A model generated the notes under the pieces. It was not told the origin of the DNA and did no database searches. It saw nothing but the letters and a program-made list of their open reading frames with translations. 64,000 bases of DNA, from the NCBI GenBank assembly GCA_944332705.1, contig CALVKM010000003.1:28046-92045 (forward strand). The letters run 5' to 3'. The stretch is from an uncultured Bacilli bacterium. Its GTDB lineage: Bacteria > Bacillota_I > Bacilli_A > RF39 > UBA660. This document shows, one piece after another, positions 25,604-34,326 of this stretch; position 1 is the first letter of the stretch; every line of letters starts with the position of its first letter. Both the position numbers and the translations under genes were made by a program.

Positions 25604-26254
25604 ATGGATTTTTTAAATAAGTTTAATATCGAGATTAAAAATAAGAAACTAATGCAGACGGCTCTTACACATAGTAGTTATTCTAATGAACATAAAGGTG
25701 TTAAGAACTATGAACGTTTAGAGTATCTTGGAGATGCTGTTTTAGAACTTGTAACTAGTGAGTATTTTTATTTACATACTGATTTTAAAGAGGGAAAAAT
25801 GACAAAACTAAGGGCTAGTTATGTTTGTGAAAAAGCTTTAGCTACTTATGCTAAAGACATTGGCATTGATAAATATATTAGACTTGGTCATGGTCAACAA
25901 CACAATTTAAATGACACAATCATCGCCGATGTTTTTGAAGCGGTCCTAGGGGCTATATATTTAGATCAAGGCTTTGAAGTGGCTAAAAAATATGTTGATA
26001 AGATTATAATTCCTTATATAAATCGGCAAATAGATTTTAATGTTGATTATAAAACAAGATTACAAGAATTAGTGCAAACTGGAAAAAAATCTTTAAATTA
26101 TGAAGTGGTAAAGGAATATGAGGTTAATCATAAAAAGATTTTTGAAGTAGTTGTGAAAATTGATAATATAGTATATGGAAGAGGAAAGGGTAGTAGCAAA
26201 AAAGAAGCAGAACAAATAGCAGCATTGGATGCTTATAAAAAGAGCTACAGGTGA
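25604..26254 (+). CDS. rnc: Ribonuclease III
   Basis: RNase III cuts double-stranded RNA in rRNA and mRNA processing. The 216-residue protein has the catalytic signature ERLEYLGDAVLEL and the second acidic site DVFEAVLGAIYLD, followed by a dsRNA-binding domain (YKTRLQELVQ...GKGSSKKEAEQIAALDA). ATG 25604. Its position directly before smc is classic for Firmicutes. Confidence 0.96.
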   Translation: MDFLNKFNIEIKNKKLMQTALTHSSYSNEHKGVKNYERLEYLGDAVLELVTSEYFYLHTDFKEGKMTKLRASYVCEKALATYAKDIGIDKYIRLGHGQQHNLNDTIIADVFEAVLGAIYLDQGFEVAKKYVDKIIIPYINRQIDFNVDYKTRLQELVQTGKKSLNYEVVKEYEVNHKKIFEVVVKIDNIVYGRGKGSSKKEAEQIAALDAYKKSYR

Positions 26255-26258
26255 TAAA

Positions 26259-29189
26259 ATGTTTTTAAAAAGTATTAAAGCTCAGGGTTTTAAGTCTTTT
26301 GCGGATAAATTGGATTTAGAAATTAATCCTGGAATCACTGGAATTGTTGGGCCTAATGGCAGTGGTAAGAGTAATATTGTTGATGCTGTTCGTTGGGTTT
26401 TGGGGGAACAATCAGTTAAGTCACTTCGGGGATCTTCTTCAATGAGTGATGTTATATTTAATGGTAGTGCTTCAAGAGATGCTCAAAAAAGAGCAATGGT
26501 AGCTTTAACTTTTGATAATACTGATCATGCACTTAATAGTGAATTTCAGGAAATTGAAATCAAGAGAATAGTTTATAAAACTGGAGAAAATGAATATTAT
26601 ATCAATAATTCACGAGTTCGACTTAAAGATATTAATGATTTATTTATCGATAGTGGAGCAGGAGCTAGTGCTTTTAATATAATTTCCCAAGGTAATGTTA
26701 CTGATATTGTTAATGGTAAAGCTAGTGACAGAAGAGTTATATTTGAAAGTGCTGCAGGAGTTTTAAAATATAAAAAACGCAAAGAAGAAAGCTTAAAAAA
26801 ATTAGAGAAAACAGAAGAAAACTTAACAAGACTAGATTTAGTAATAAATGAACTTGAAAAAACTGTAAAACCTTTGGAAGAACAAAGTAGAGTTGCTAAA
26901 AAATATTTAGATATTAAAGATAATTTAGAAAATATTGATATTGCCCTAATTGTTAGTGATATTACTTCAATAAATAGTGAATATCAAAAATTAAAGAGCA
27001 GTAGTGAGATTCTAAAAGAAAAATTAAGTACTTTAAGTGCTTCTTCAACTGATACGAAGTTAGATAAATTAAAACTTGAAAACATAACTATAGAAGATAA
27101 AATAAATAAATTAAGAGAAGAGCTTACAAGTATTCAAAATAAAATAAATGAACTAGAAAGTGAAAAGAAAATAACTATTGAAAGACAAAAATATGAAGTA
27201 GATAAAAAAGCTATTGATAATAATTTATTTAGTTTAAAAGAACAACAATTAGAACTGGAAAAAAGTATTGCTATTCTTAAAAAAGATGTAGAAGATATTG
27301 AATCTAATATAAATGAAGAAAAAGAAAAATTAGAAGATGTTAAAAATAAAATTTTAGTTAAAAAAGTTAAAAGAAGTACAACTTATAATAAATTAATGGA
27401 AGAAACTAAAAAAATATATTTATGGGAAAATAAAATTGCTATTTTAGAAAATAATATCAATAATTATGAAAATACACCACTCGCCGTTAAAAATATATTA
27501 AATAATCCACGGCTTAAAGGGATTCATAATACTATTGGAAAATTAATTGATTGCCCTGATAAATATGTTATTGCTCTAGATATTGCAATGGGTGGTGCCA
27601 GTAATTATTTAGTAGTTGATGATGAAACAAGAGCAATTGAAGCAATAGATTATTTAAAGAGCCAAAAATTAGGTAGAGCAACATTTTATCCTCTAAATAT
27701 CATAAAACCTAGATATATAGAAAAAGATGTAATTGATAGCATCAGAAATATTAATGGTTTTATTGGAGTTTTATCTGATTTAGTAGAATATGATTATAAA
27801 TATAAAAATGTCATTGATAGAGAACTTGGAGCAGTATTAGTAGTTGAAAATGCTAGATGCTTAAATATTATTGCTAAACTTGTTGATTATAAATATAAAG
27901 TAGTATCTCTAGATGGGGAAATTAGTTATCCTGGTGGAGCTGTTGCGGGTGGTACTAGCAAGAGAGTTAGTATGATCAATGAAAAAAATGAACTTAATAA
28001 ATTAAAAGAAGAAAAAGAAATATTAAAAATTAATAGTGAATCTTTAAGTAATGAATTAGATAAATTTGATGAAGAATTAAAAGATTTAGAAGAAAAAGAA
28101 AATGTTATTAATAAATATATTATTCTTTTAAATGATGAATTATTTAATAAAAAGACTAATTTAAGTAGAAGTATGGAACAATATAAAAGTATTAGTAGTG
28201 AACTTAATGGGTTAGAAGACTTAAAAGAAAATAAATTAGATAAACATTTAGTTAAGTTGTTGGAAGATATCACTAATGCTAATAAAGAAAAAGAAATTAA
28301 GATGAGTGATATAAATAAGGCTAATAAACAAAAGAGTGAAATTTTAGATGAAATAAATGATTTAGAACACAAACAAAGAGAAGCTAATAGTAATTATAAT
28401 TTAGTTAATAATGAGCTTAAGAATAATGAAATAGCTATGGGTAAATTAGAAGTTAAACTAGATAATTTACTTGGAACTTTAAATGATGAATATAATTTAA
28501 CTTATGAATATGCTAGCGTATCTTATACTTTATCTATGGATGCTGATATAGCAAGAGAAAAAGTAACTAGTTTGAAAAAAGAACTAAATAAATTAGGAGA
28601 AGTCAATATTGGTTCAATAAAAGAATATGAAAGATTAAGTACGAGATATGAATTTTTAACTAGTCAAAAAAGTGATCTAGAAAATTCCAGTCAAGAATTA
28701 AAAGATATAATCCACCAAATGGATGATATAATGATTAGTAAATTTAGAGAATCATTTGATAAAATAAAAGGGGAATTTGCTGGTATTTTTAAAGCTATGT
28801 TTAAAGGTGGAAATGGAGAGCTTAGATTAAGTAATCCTGATGATATACTAGAAACAGGTGTTGATATTATTGCTATACCTCCAGGTAAGAAAATAAATTC
28901 TCCAGTACTCTTAAGTGGGGGAGAAAAAGCTTTAACAGCAATATGTCTTTTATTTGCTATACTTAAAGTTAAACCAGCGCCATTTGTTATACTTGATGAA
29001 GCTGAAGCGGCTCTAGATGAAGTAAATGTCGATATGTTTGGCAAATACTTAGAAAAGAATAAATTAGATACACAATTTATTGTAATTACTCATAAGAAAA
29101 GAATGATGGAATATTGTGATTCTTTGTATGGTATTACAATGCAAGAATCGGGAGTAAGTAAAATAGTTAGTGCAAAATTAGAAAGTTAA
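26259..29189 (+). CDS. smc: Chromosome partition protein SMC (short form)
   Basis: SMC is the ATPase of bacterial condensin. Visible are Walker A GPNGSGKSNIVDAV, coiled coil, the hinge domain (about residues 400-520, with KGIHNTIGKLID and GRATFYPLN), second coiled coil, signature LSGGEKAL and Walker B FVILDEAEAALDE. It has 976 residues, shorter than the usual about 1180, so the coiled-coil arms are reduced, as in Mycoplasma SMC. ATG 26259 starts MFLKSIKAQGFKSF after GTGAT; it follows rnc by four bases. Confidence 0.96.
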   Translation: MFLKSIKAQGFKSFADKLDLEINPGITGIVGPNGSGKSNIVDAVRWVLGEQSVKSLRGSSSMSDVIFNGSASRDAQKRAMVALTFDNTDHALNSEFQEIEIKRIVYKTGENEYYINNSRVRLKDINDLFIDSGAGASAFNIISQGNVTDIVNGKASDRRVIFESAAGVLKYKKRKEESLKKLEKTEENLTRLDLVINELEKTVKPLEEQSRVAKKYLDIKDNLENIDIALIVSDITSINSEYQKLKSSSEILKEKLSTLSASSTDTKLDKLKLENITIEDKINKLREELTSIQNKINELESEKKITIERQKYEVDKKAIDNNLFSLKEQQLELEKSIAILKKDVEDIESNINEEKEKLEDVKNKILVKKVKRSTTYNKLMEETKKIYLWENKIAILENNINNYENTPLAVKNILNNPRLKGIHNTIGKLIDCPDKYVIALDIAMGGASNYLVVDDETRAIEAIDYLKSQKLGRATFYPLNIIKPRYIEKDVIDSIRNINGFIGVLSDLVEYDYKYKNVIDRELGAVLVVENARCLNIIAKLVDYKYKVVSLDGEISYPGGAVAGGTSKRVSMINEKNELNKLKEEKEILKINSESLSNELDKFDEELKDLEEKENVINKYIILLNDELFNKKTNLSRSMEQYKSISSELNGLEDLKENKLDKHLVKLLEDITNANKEKEIKMSDINKANKQKSEILDEINDLEHKQREANSNYNLVNNELKNNEIAMGKLEVKLDNLLGTLNDEYNLTYEYASVSYTLSMDADIAREKVTSLKKELNKLGEVNIGSIKEYERLSTRYEFLTSQKSDLENSSQELKDIIHQMDDIMISKFRESFDKIKGEFAGIFKAMFKGGNGELRLSNPDDILETGVDIIAIPPGKKINSPVLLSGGEKALTAICLLFAILKVKPAPFVILDEAEAALDEVNVDMFGKYLEKNKLDTQFIVITHKKRMMEYCDSLYGITMQESGVSKIVSAKLES

Positions 29190-29201
29190 CTAATAAAGAA
29201 C

Positions 29202-29230
29202 TTGCAATATTGTTTATGCTGTGGTATATT
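29202..29230 (+). promoter_or_regulatory. Promoter of the structured RNA at 29237
   Basis: TTGCAA (29202-29207), 17-bp spacer, TATATT (29225-29230). It lies 12 bases after the smc stop and points to the non-coding RNA. Confidence 0.6.
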
Positions 29231-29236
29231 AATACC

Positions 29237-29363
29237 AACGGGAGTTGGTAGCCCCAGCCTATCTTCGGCGGTTCATAACATAGTTATGATACACAAAATA
29301 GAAGGCAGTTTGCCTATATTAGGCGCTACCAAGTTGAGTTTATGCTTATAAACTCACTTTTTT
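29237..29363 (+). ncRNA. Unidentified structured small RNA
   Basis: A stretch of about 127 nt with no ORF, its own promoter and a strong terminator (GAGTTTAT-GCTT-ATAAACTC then T). The outer stem pairs TTGGTAGC (29245-29252) with GCTACCAA (29325-29332). Inside are CATAAC-ATA-GTTATG and GGCA-GTT-TGCC hairpins. The 5' ACCAAC (29234-29239) can pair instead with GTTGGT (29244-29249), so two folds exclude each other. It lacks the SRP RNA loop, tmRNA and RNase P signatures. No same-strand gene follows (def is on the other strand), so it is probably a trans-acting RNA and not a riboswitch. Confidence 0.6.
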
Positions 29364-29370
29364 AATTAAA

Positions 29371-29399
29371 AAAATCTCAGTTTTAAACTAAGATTTTTT
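29371..29399 (-). terminator. Terminator of def
   Basis: AATCTTAGTTT / AAACTGAGATT stem with one mismatch followed by T on the minus strand, at the end of the deformylase gene. Confidence 0.65.
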
Positions 29400-29949
29400 A
29401 TATTTCGCGCAATTTATTTTTATTCTTGTAAGGATTTTTAGGATCAATTTTATCGGTAAATAAAATACCATCTAAATGATCAATTTCATGTTGGAAAGCA
29501 ACTGCTAAATCTTCTCTTACTCTAACAGTCTTTTTATTTCCTTCATAATCATAATATTCCACTGTTACTCTGGCATGTCTTGGAACAATTCCTTCAACTG
29601 GCCGATTAACACTTAAACATCCTTCGCCCTCACCAACATAAATTAGTTCTTCACTTTGACTAATTATTTTAGGATTAATGATAACATATTCATCAAATGT
29701 CCCATCATCCTTTTCATTGGCAATAACAAATATTCTTTTAAGTTTACCAAGTTGAACAAAAGCCATTCCCATACCAGCTCGTAAGTTGTATTTTTCAGCA
29801 ATTTCTTCATCTTGACTCATTTTTAAATATTTAATTGTATCTTCAGCAAGTTTTTGGTCTTCCTTACTTACTGGAAATGTTACATCCTTACTTACTTGAT
29901 GTAATATTTTATCAAATTCATCATAAATTTTAATTTTTGGTAGTTCCAC
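29398..29949 (-). CDS. def: Peptide deformylase
   Basis: Removes the formyl group from the N-terminal Met of new proteins. All three metal-site motifs are visible: GMGMAFVQ (motif 1, GxGxAAxQ in most), EGCLSV (metal Cys) and QHEIDHLDG (metal His pair and catalytic Glu). The 183-residue length with an inserted loop fits the type 2 enzymes of Firmicutes. SD AGGTGA lies before the ATG at 29949. Confidence 0.96.
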   Translation of the reverse strand: MELPKIKIYDEFDKILHQVSKDVTFPVSKEDQKLAEDTIKYLKMSQDEEIAEKYNLRAGMGMAFVQLGKLKRIFVIANEKDDGTFDEYVIINPKIISQSEELIYVGEGEGCLSVNRPVEGIVPRHARVTVEYYDYEGNKKTVRVREDLAVAFQHEIDHLDGILFTDKIDPKNPYKNKNKLREI

Positions 29950-30068
29950 TTCAAATCACCTAGACATATTTTAGCAAAAATTGAGTAAAAATGCAATTTT
30001 TTAATTTGTGTTTACAATTACAAAACTTTATGTTATCATATTTACAGAAAGTAATAGAGGTGAAATTG

Positions 30069-30653
30069 TTGAATACAATAGATAAAGAGTTATTTAAAAC
30101 TATAGTTGAAGATCCTACTTATGGAAAGATGATACTTAAAGCATTAATTTTTCAAATATTAAATGTACCAATAAAAAAATTAAGATATATAAATAATACT
30201 GATGGCATAATTGTGGAAACAAGTAAATCATATATTAATATCATGTTTAATTCAAGTGATTATAGTCGCACTAAAAGAATGCAAAATTTTATTTTTTTTG
30301 CTTCATTTTATAGTGATATGGCTAAAATGGGGAAAAAATACATTCAAATTAATTTAAATTATGGAAATATTTGTGATTTAAATACCGATGAGGGAATAGT
30401 AAAATATTATTTTCAAACAAATGATTTAGAAAAGTTAGTTTCTAATATAAGTATTATTGATGTTAATGTAGATAACTTGAGAACAGAGTGTTTAAACGGG
30501 TATAGAAATAAATATGATTATAGATATATATTTATGTTTGATTTGGAAAAAGAAGATTTAAAGAATTTTTATCCAAACGATAAACTAAAAAATGCTTTTG
30601 AATATGTACTTTTAAAAAATAGCACTGATGAAGCTCTAAAAAAAATAAAATAA
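30069..30653 (+). CDS. Rpn/PD-(D/E)XK transposase-like protein, short form
   Basis: About 194 residues. The pattern DPTYGKMILKALIFQILN, IIVETSKSYINIMFN and KKYIQINLNYG resembles the N-terminal half of Rpn-type PD-(D/E)XK nuclease-family proteins, which normally have about 280-300 residues. The usual C-terminal KxG/TGL tail is missing, so it may be a truncated or derived copy. TTG 30069 (or 30066) is the likely start, after AGAGGTG. It has relatives at 4023 and 54602. Nuclease activity is not certain, since the acidic active-site residues cannot be placed with confidence. Confidence 0.5.
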   Translation: MNTIDKELFKTIVEDPTYGKMILKALIFQILNVPIKKLRYINNTDGIIVETSKSYINIMFNSSDYSRTKRMQNFIFFASFYSDMAKMGKKYIQINLNYGNICDLNTDEGIVKYYFQTNDLEKLVSNISIIDVNVDNLRTECLNGYRNKYDYRYIFMFDLEKEDLKNFYPNDKLKNAFEYVLLKNSTDEALKKIK

Positions 30654-30695
30654 AAGCAACGATTAATTCGCAGCTTTTATTTTATTTAATTTTTA

Positions 30696-30878
30696 TTAGT
30701 TACCTCTGTTATTAAAACTCCAACCGGCACCTAAAATTATAACTAGTAAGATAAATAATACAATCCATATTGCTCCACCAATTCCATATCCACTTGTATA
30801 TCCGGCATATCCACCACAGCATGGGTTTTGATATCCATAACCGCCGCCATAGTAGCCATTGTTTCCATAGTAATACAT
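30696..30878 (-). CDS. Tiny Gly/Tyr-rich membrane protein, YjcZ-like
   Basis: 60 residues: a Gly-Tyr-Asn-rich head with a CC pair (YGYQNPCCGG), then one membrane span (AIWIVLFILLVIILGAGW). This is the design of the YjcZ family, small proteins of Bacilli often linked to sporulation or envelope stress. SD AGGAGGTATATAT precedes the ATG. There are no other sporulation genes in the window, so the function here is open. Confidence 0.7.
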   Translation of the reverse strand: MYYYGNNGYYGGGYGYQNPCCGGYAGYTSGYGIGGAIWIVLFILLVIILGAGWSFNNRGN

Positions 30879-31011
30879 ATATATACCTCCTTTTTGTATC
30901 TACTATAATTTATTACTAATTACTCTTTTTTGACATTAAAAATACCTAAATTTTATATTTTTTTATAAAATTTACAATATTTGTGCTAAAATTATATGTA
31001 GGAGAGTAAAT

Positions 31012-32169
31012 ATGCGAAAACTATTATCTAAAATGGATATACCACTACTTTTAATAATGCTTATATTTATAGTTTTAGGTCTTACTATGATTTATAGTGC
31101 ATCAAGTGTATCTAGTGTAGTTAGATATGGTTATGCGCCATATCATTTCTTTGTGAGACAAGCAATATTTGTTGGTGTTTCTTTATTTGTTGGTTTTACC
31201 CTTATTATAAGGCTACCTACTAGAACTTATGGAGCACTTGCTTGGCCACTATTAATAGCAATTATTCTAGCTTTAGTATTATTGTTTATTAAAGGAGAAG
31301 TTACTAATAATGCTCAAAGTTGGTATGATTTTGGCTTCTTTAGCTTACAACCATCAGAGTTTGCTAAATCTATATTAATTGTTTTTATGGCAGTATTTTA
31401 TAATAAATTACAATATAAAAAATCCAAAAACATATATTCATATTTAATACCACTGGCTGCTGGTGCTCTAATTGCAGGTTTAGTTATTATGCAACCAGAT
31501 TTAGGTAGTGCCGCAATAATTGCAGGTATAGTATTTTTAACTTTTATTAGTATTCCTTTAGTTAAAAATAATATGATTCGTTTTATTAAGATTATTGCTA
31601 TTGGTCTAGTTATTGGCTTAATTGTATTACTTTATTCTGGAGCAGATTTTTTAAATAGTATGCAAATAGATAGACTTACTTTTCAAAATCCGTGCTCAAG
31701 ATATACAGAAACTACCGGATACCAAGTATGTAATGGTTTTATTGCTATAAATAATGGTGGTTTATTTGGAGTAGGGCTTGGTAATTCTACCCAAAAATAT
31801 TTATATTTACCAGAATCTCATACAGATTTTATATTTCCAATTATAGTTGAAGAATTAGGTTTAGTAACAGGTATATTAATAATACTAGGCTATATATTTA
31901 TGTTATATCGTATTTTAAAAATAGCTAAGTCATCAGAAAACCTACGATGTTCAGTACTCGCTTATGGAACATTTTGGTTTTTAACATTGCATATTTTAGT
32001 AAATTTATTAGGAATACTTGCTCTAATACCTTTAACAGGTGTTCCACTACCATTTCTATCTTATGGTGGAACATTTACCGTAAATGTTATAATAATGCTA
32101 TTTGTAGTTGAAAGAGTAAATATTGAAAACAATATTAATAAAACTAAAAGAGAAATTAAAGCATTATAA
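31012..32169 (+). CDS. ftsW: Lipid II polymerase of the FtsW/RodA/SpoVE family
   Basis: A 385-residue SEDS glycosyltransferase with about ten spans. Family marks are YSASS after the first span, LQPSEFAKS, QPDLGSA, ESHTDFIFPIIVEELG (with the catalytic Asp) and GVPLPFLSYGG near the end. FtsW works with a class B PBP such as the pbpB product at 1561. FtsW, RodA and SpoVE are hard to separate by sequence; FtsW is favoured because no other division SEDS gene is seen, but this is not certain. Confidence 0.88.
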   Translation: MRKLLSKMDIPLLLIMLIFIVLGLTMIYSASSVSSVVRYGYAPYHFFVRQAIFVGVSLFVGFTLIIRLPTRTYGALAWPLLIAIILALVLLFIKGEVTNNAQSWYDFGFFSLQPSEFAKSILIVFMAVFYNKLQYKKSKNIYSYLIPLAAGALIAGLVIMQPDLGSAAIIAGIVFLTFISIPLVKNNMIRFIKIIAIGLVIGLIVLLYSGADFLNSMQIDRLTFQNPCSRYTETTGYQVCNGFIAINNGGLFGVGLGNSTQKYLYLPESHTDFIFPIIVEELGLVTGILIILGYIFMLYRILKIAKSSENLRCSVLAYGTFWFLTLHILVNLLGILALIPLTGVPLPFLSYGGTFTVNVIIMLFVVERVNIENNINKTKREIKAL

Positions 32170-32179
32170 AACTAGGAGT

Positions 32180-32419
32180 TTAACGCACTCCTAGTTTATT
32201 TTTGGGACAAGATAATTCTTCATCGGTAAGACCTATTATATAATCTGATGAAATATCTAAATATTCACATATTTTAGCTAAATATGTTATTGGCATAATA
32301 TTAATTCCTTTTTCGTATCTGGCATATTGTTGTTGCTTTATTTCAAGAAAGTCTGCCAGTTCTTTTTGAGTTACATTCCTACAATTTCTAATCCACTCAA
32401 TCCTATCTGTATAATACAT
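32180..32419 (-). CDS. XRE-family regulator next to the DGR target gene
   Basis: 79 residues: a complete Cro/CI helix-turn-helix (RIEWIRNCRNVTQKELADFLEIKQQQYARYEKG) and a short tail ending DYIIGLTDEE. ATG 32419 is chosen since GGTGA lies seven bases upstream; the frame also extends further 5' but without an SD. It diverges from the DGR variable protein gene. A long inverted repeat lies between them, so it may control itself and the DGR target. Confidence 0.85.
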   Translation of the reverse strand: MYYTDRIEWIRNCRNVTQKELADFLEIKQQQYARYEKGINIMPITYLAKICEYLDISSDYIIGLTDEELSCPKNKLGVR

Positions 32420-32451
32420 ATTTTTCACCAATAACTTTATACCATTTTTTG

Positions 32452-32485
32452 CAACAGATGTGTTGACTATTGAACACATCTGTTG
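32452..32485. promoter_or_regulatory. Inverted repeat, probable operator
   Basis: Perfect 13-bp arms CAACAGATGTGTT / AACACATCTGTTG separated by 8 bases, in the region shared by the divergent XRE gene and the variable protein gene. A further half-site-like ACATCTGATAC is at about 32532. The size and symmetry fit a dimeric HTH regulator. Confidence 0.65.
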
Positions 32486-32570
32486 TAAAATAATTAATGT
32501 AGTATACAGAATCCAACAAAAATTTCAAAGTACATCTGATACAATTTATACTGAAAGGGATTGATTTTTA

Positions 32571-34313
32571 ATGAAAATAACCAAGAAAAAAGTAGTTTTA
32601 TGTAGTATTATAAGTCTTATTTTAATCGGAGGTATTATTCTAGCTTATAGCCTAGGTAAGAGTGATTCTCCAACACTTGCAGAATCAAAACCTAATAAAC
32701 TCATTAACAATTCATTTCTAACATTAATGTTAGAACAAGAAGATGGAACATATCAAGAAAGTACATCAAATACATGGCCAAGTGGAAATTATGCATTTAA
32801 TGAAAGTTTAAGTAGATGTGAAAATGGTGGAGAACTAAGATGGAATAGAGAAGAAGGTATAGTAAATCTATTATCTAATAAGTCTGATGCCTGTTATGTG
32901 TACTTTGATTTATATAATGTAGTTACTATTACAAATGTACAAGCCACTAAAACAACAAATAGTGTAACATTAACAGTAACAGTAGATGCTGGAGAAAATC
33001 CAGTAGCTACATATTACTTTAGTATGGATGGAGGAAGAAGTTATGAGACAAGTACAAGTCCTAATTATACCTTTAGTGAATTAACACCAAATACAGCATA
33101 TACATTTCAAGTATATGCAGTAGATACAGAAGGTTATGAATCAAATGAAGAAACAATAGAAGTAACAACAGATAATTATGTAAATCCTGTTGTTAATAGT
33201 GTAACAGCAACAAATGTAAGTAATGATTCAATAACAGTAAGTGTAAGTGCATCTGCAGGAACAAATAATATTCAAACATATTATTATTCAATAAATAATG
33301 GAAGTTACCAAAGTAGTAGTTCAAATACCCATACTTTTAGTGGACTTTCTGCAGGAACAAACTATAGCATAAAAGTATATGTAAGAGATACTAATGGAGT
33401 AGATTCAAATGTATATTCAATAAATGCCGAAACAGAAAGTGTAGTACTACTTGCAGATTATATAAAAGGATTATATACAAGTCAAGGAGCAAATGGTTTG
33501 TATTATCATACAAGTAGTTTAGCAAATAGTGCAGCGGATAATAGTTATCGTTATGCAGGAGCAAATCCAAATAATTATGTATGTTTTGGAAGTACTGCAA
33601 GTACATGTCCGAGTGATAACCTATATCGAATAATAGGAGTATTTGGAAACCAAGTAAAATTAATCAAAGCCGATTATACAACAACAACAATGACAGGTTC
33701 AGGAGGAGACTATTACAATAATTATCAATCAGCTAATGGTTCTTCAAGCTATTATAAAGGAAGTATGAGTACAAGTAATATAGCAAGTTATTACTGGAAT
33801 AGAAGTAATGGAACAAGCTCAACAAATACATGGAGTGAATCAAGATTAAATACAACAAATTTAAATAGTTCGTATTTGAGTTATATAGGGTCAACCTGGA
33901 GTAATAAAATAGCAAGAACAACATGGTATGTAGGAGGACATTCTGGAAACGAAGTAACACCAGCAACATTCCAAGATGCGGAAAGTACAGGAACAACATA
34001 TAGTGCAAAAATAGGATTAATGTATGTATCAGATTATGGCTTTGCGGCAAGTCCAAGTGCATGGACAACAAAGATGAGTACTTATAGTAGTGCTAGGGAT
34101 AATAACTGGATGTATATGGGACTTTACGAATGGACAATTTCTCGCGACTCGTATGATTCCGATTACGCCTTCAGGGTGAACACTACGGGTTACCTGAATT
34201 TCGACCCTGTGTATAATAACTACCGCGCGGTCCGGCCAGTCTTTTATCTGACATCTTCGATAACCTATAATCGGGGAAGCGGCACAGCCGCTGATCCCGT
34301 TAGGATAAACTGA
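32571..34313 (+). CDS. DGR target: surface protein with FN3 repeats and C-terminal variable lectin-like domain (VP1)
   Basis: 580 residues. An N-terminal signal anchor (VVLCSIISLILIGGIILAYS), a Cys-containing domain to about 115, two fibronectin type III repeats (about 116-205 and 206-290), and a C-terminal domain of about 285 residues of the kind diversified by DGRs (CLec/FGE-like fold is inferred). The last 60 residues contain the variable region (523-556), followed by VRPVFYLTS and VRIN at the end. The core ANSAADNSYRYAGANPNNY and DNLYRIIGVF is shared with the proteins at 48.3 and 50.0 kb. The anchor places the variable tip outside the cell, so it is a likely ligand or adhesin display protein. 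GGGA precedes ATG 32571. Confidence 0.88.
   Translation: MKITKKKVVLCSIISLILIGGIILAYSLGKSDSPTLAESKPNKLINNSFLTLMLEQEDGTYQESTSNTWPSGNYAFNESLSRCENGGELRWNREEGIVNLLSNKSDACYVYFDLYNVVTITNVQATKTTNSVTLTVTVDAGENPVATYYFSMDGGRSYETSTSPNYTFSELTPNTAYTFQVYAVDTEGYESNEETIEVTTDNYVNPVVNSVTATNVSNDSITVSVSASAGTNNIQTYYYSINNGSYQSSSSNTHTFSGLSAGTNYSIKVYVRDTNGVDSNVYSINAETESVVLLADYIKGLYTSQGANGLYYHTSSLANSAADNSYRYAGANPNNYVCFGSTASTCPSDNLYRIIGVFGNQVKLIKADYTTTTMTGSGGDYYNNYQSANGSSSYYKGSMSTSNIASYYWNRSNGTSSTNTWSESRLNTTNLNSSYLSYIGSTWSNKIARTTWYVGGHSGNEVTPATFQDAESTGTTYSAKIGLMYVSDYGFAASPSAWTTKMSTYSSARDNNWMYMGLYEWTISRDSYDSDYAFRVNTTGYLNFDPVYNNYRAVRPVFYLTSSITYNRGSGTAADPVRIN
34136..34239 (+). repeat. DGR variable region VR1
   Basis: 104 bp near the 3' end of the VP1 gene, homologous to the template at 34534-34637 without gaps. 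They differ at 15 positions; 14 lie opposite TR adenines (of 36 A in the TR) and one opposite a TR G (AGT to TAT codon). Changes go to all three other bases, for example AAC to GAC, TAC, TTC or CGC, and AAT to GAT or ACT. This is the signature of adenine-specific mutagenic retrohoming. The segment is far more GC-rich than the rest of the gene. Confidence 0.95.
34272..34299. repeat. GC-rich hairpin inside the VP1 3' end
   Basis: CGGG-GA-AGCGGC-ACA-GCCGCT-GAT-CCCG, a perfect 6-bp plus 4-bp stem, 33 bases after the end of VR1. DGRs often need a hairpin just after the variable region for retrohoming; this is one of two candidates here. Confidence 0.6.
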
Positions 34314-34326
34314 AGGTAGGACAAAT

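Noticed and set aside
29237..29363. SRP RNA (4.5S) or a riboswitch
   Set aside because: The conserved SRP apical loop is absent, and no gene on the same strand follows before the terminator.
33391..34071. Minus-strand ORFs in the VP1 gene rich in Leu and Tyr
   Set aside because: They are mirror frames of the Asn/Ser/Thr-rich coding sequence and have no independent evidence.
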